Origin: JBBKWQ01 sp037969115 | Lineage (GTDB): Bacteria; Actinomycetota; Acidimicrobiia; Acidimicrobiales; Ilumatobacteraceae | Assembly: GCA_037969115.1 (NCBI GenBank) | Contig: JBBKWQ010000304.1 | Location: forward strand, 1 to 13,953 | Direction: 5' to 3' | DNA length: 13,953 bases | Part shown: positions 13,822 to 13,953 of the stretch, piece after piece | Position numbering within the stretch: the first letter of the stretch is position 1 | Layout of the letters: the number at the start of each line of letters is the position of its first letter | Position numbers and translations under genes: made by a program | The notes under the pieces: generated by a model | What the model saw: only the letters and a program-made list of their open reading frames with translations | What the model was told of the DNA's origin: nothing | Database searches by the model: none

Positions 13822-13953
13822 AGGAACTGCTCGACGACCTCGACCGGTGGCGCAGCGACGGCAAACGTGTGGCCGTGGCCCGCGTGGTCGACACCGAGGG
13901 TTCCGGCCCGAGGGATCCAGGAGCTGCCATGGCGGTCAACATCGGTGGTGAAG
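13818..13953 (+). CDS. XdhC/CoxI-family protein, N-terminal fragment
   Basis: The gene begins at ATG 13818, overlapping the coxE stop (ATGA), and runs off the window after 45 codons. The visible part has the XdhC/CoxI opening: a helix ending in RWRSDGKRVAVARVVDTEGSGPRDPGAAMAV, with the family hallmarks GSxPRxPGAxM and a following glycine turn. XdhC proteins bind molybdenum cofactor and hand its sulfurated form to the hydroxylase. In cox operons such genes are named coxF or coxI, and the fragment is too short to say which. Its place directly after coxD-coxE supports a maturation role for the enzyme encoded upstream. Confidence 0.8.
   Translation, partial: MKELLDDLDRWRSDGKRVAVARVVDTEGSGPRDPGAAMAVNIGGE

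Noticed and set aside
1..13953. CRISPR arrays, tRNA/rRNA genes, insertion sequences or phage genes
   Set aside because: No regularly spaced repeats, no tRNA-like cloverleaf and no transposase or integrase motifs were seen in the reading frames or gaps.

Overview
This is a densely packed, high-GC stretch of bacterial chromosome with GTG and TTG starts, many 4-base stop/start overlaps and almost no non-coding DNA. No gap between genes exceeds 300 bases. The style and gene content (a cox-type molybdenum hydroxylase operon, a PhyH dioxygenase, an AceE-like E1 and actinobacterial kinase-like proteins) suggest an actinobacterium. A member of the Acidimicrobiia (Ilumatobacter-like) is my best guess, but this is an inference with no marker gene to support it.

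Left part, plus strand (1-1926): the C-terminal end of a HAD-family phosphatase overlaps a small three-helix membrane protein of unknown function. A phytanoyl-CoA dioxygenase (PhyH) family Fe(II)/2-oxoglutarate enzyme follows after a short gap. Middle part, minus strand (1938-5290): a FetB/UPF0014-type membrane protein lies upstream of a 789-residue thiamine-diphosphate enzyme resembling the homodimeric pyruvate dehydrogenase E1. This pair converges on the PhyH gene, with 11 bases between the stops.

Right part, plus strand (5503 to the window edge): a three-subunit molybdenum hydroxylase in the order small (2x[2Fe-2S]), large (Mo-cofactor), medium (FAD), i.e. coxS-coxL-coxM. It is followed by a DAO-type FAD oxidoreductase and a protein-kinase-like gene, then by the accessory genes coxD (MoxR AAA+ ATPase), coxE (von Willebrand A protein) and the start of an XdhC/CoxI-family gene. 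The large subunit carries AYRGAGR where true CO dehydrogenases carry AYxCSFR, so this is a form II enzyme. It lacks the cysteine that holds copper and probably oxidises something other than CO. The S-L-M order agrees with form II.

The most unusual point is the pair inserted between the catalytic subunits and the maturation genes: an FAD amine/amino-acid-oxidase-like enzyme and a kinase-fold protein. The coding strand and tight spacing suggest one operon of at least eight genes. However, a 13-bp inverted repeat overlapping a possible -10 box just before the FAD gene may give the second half its own control.
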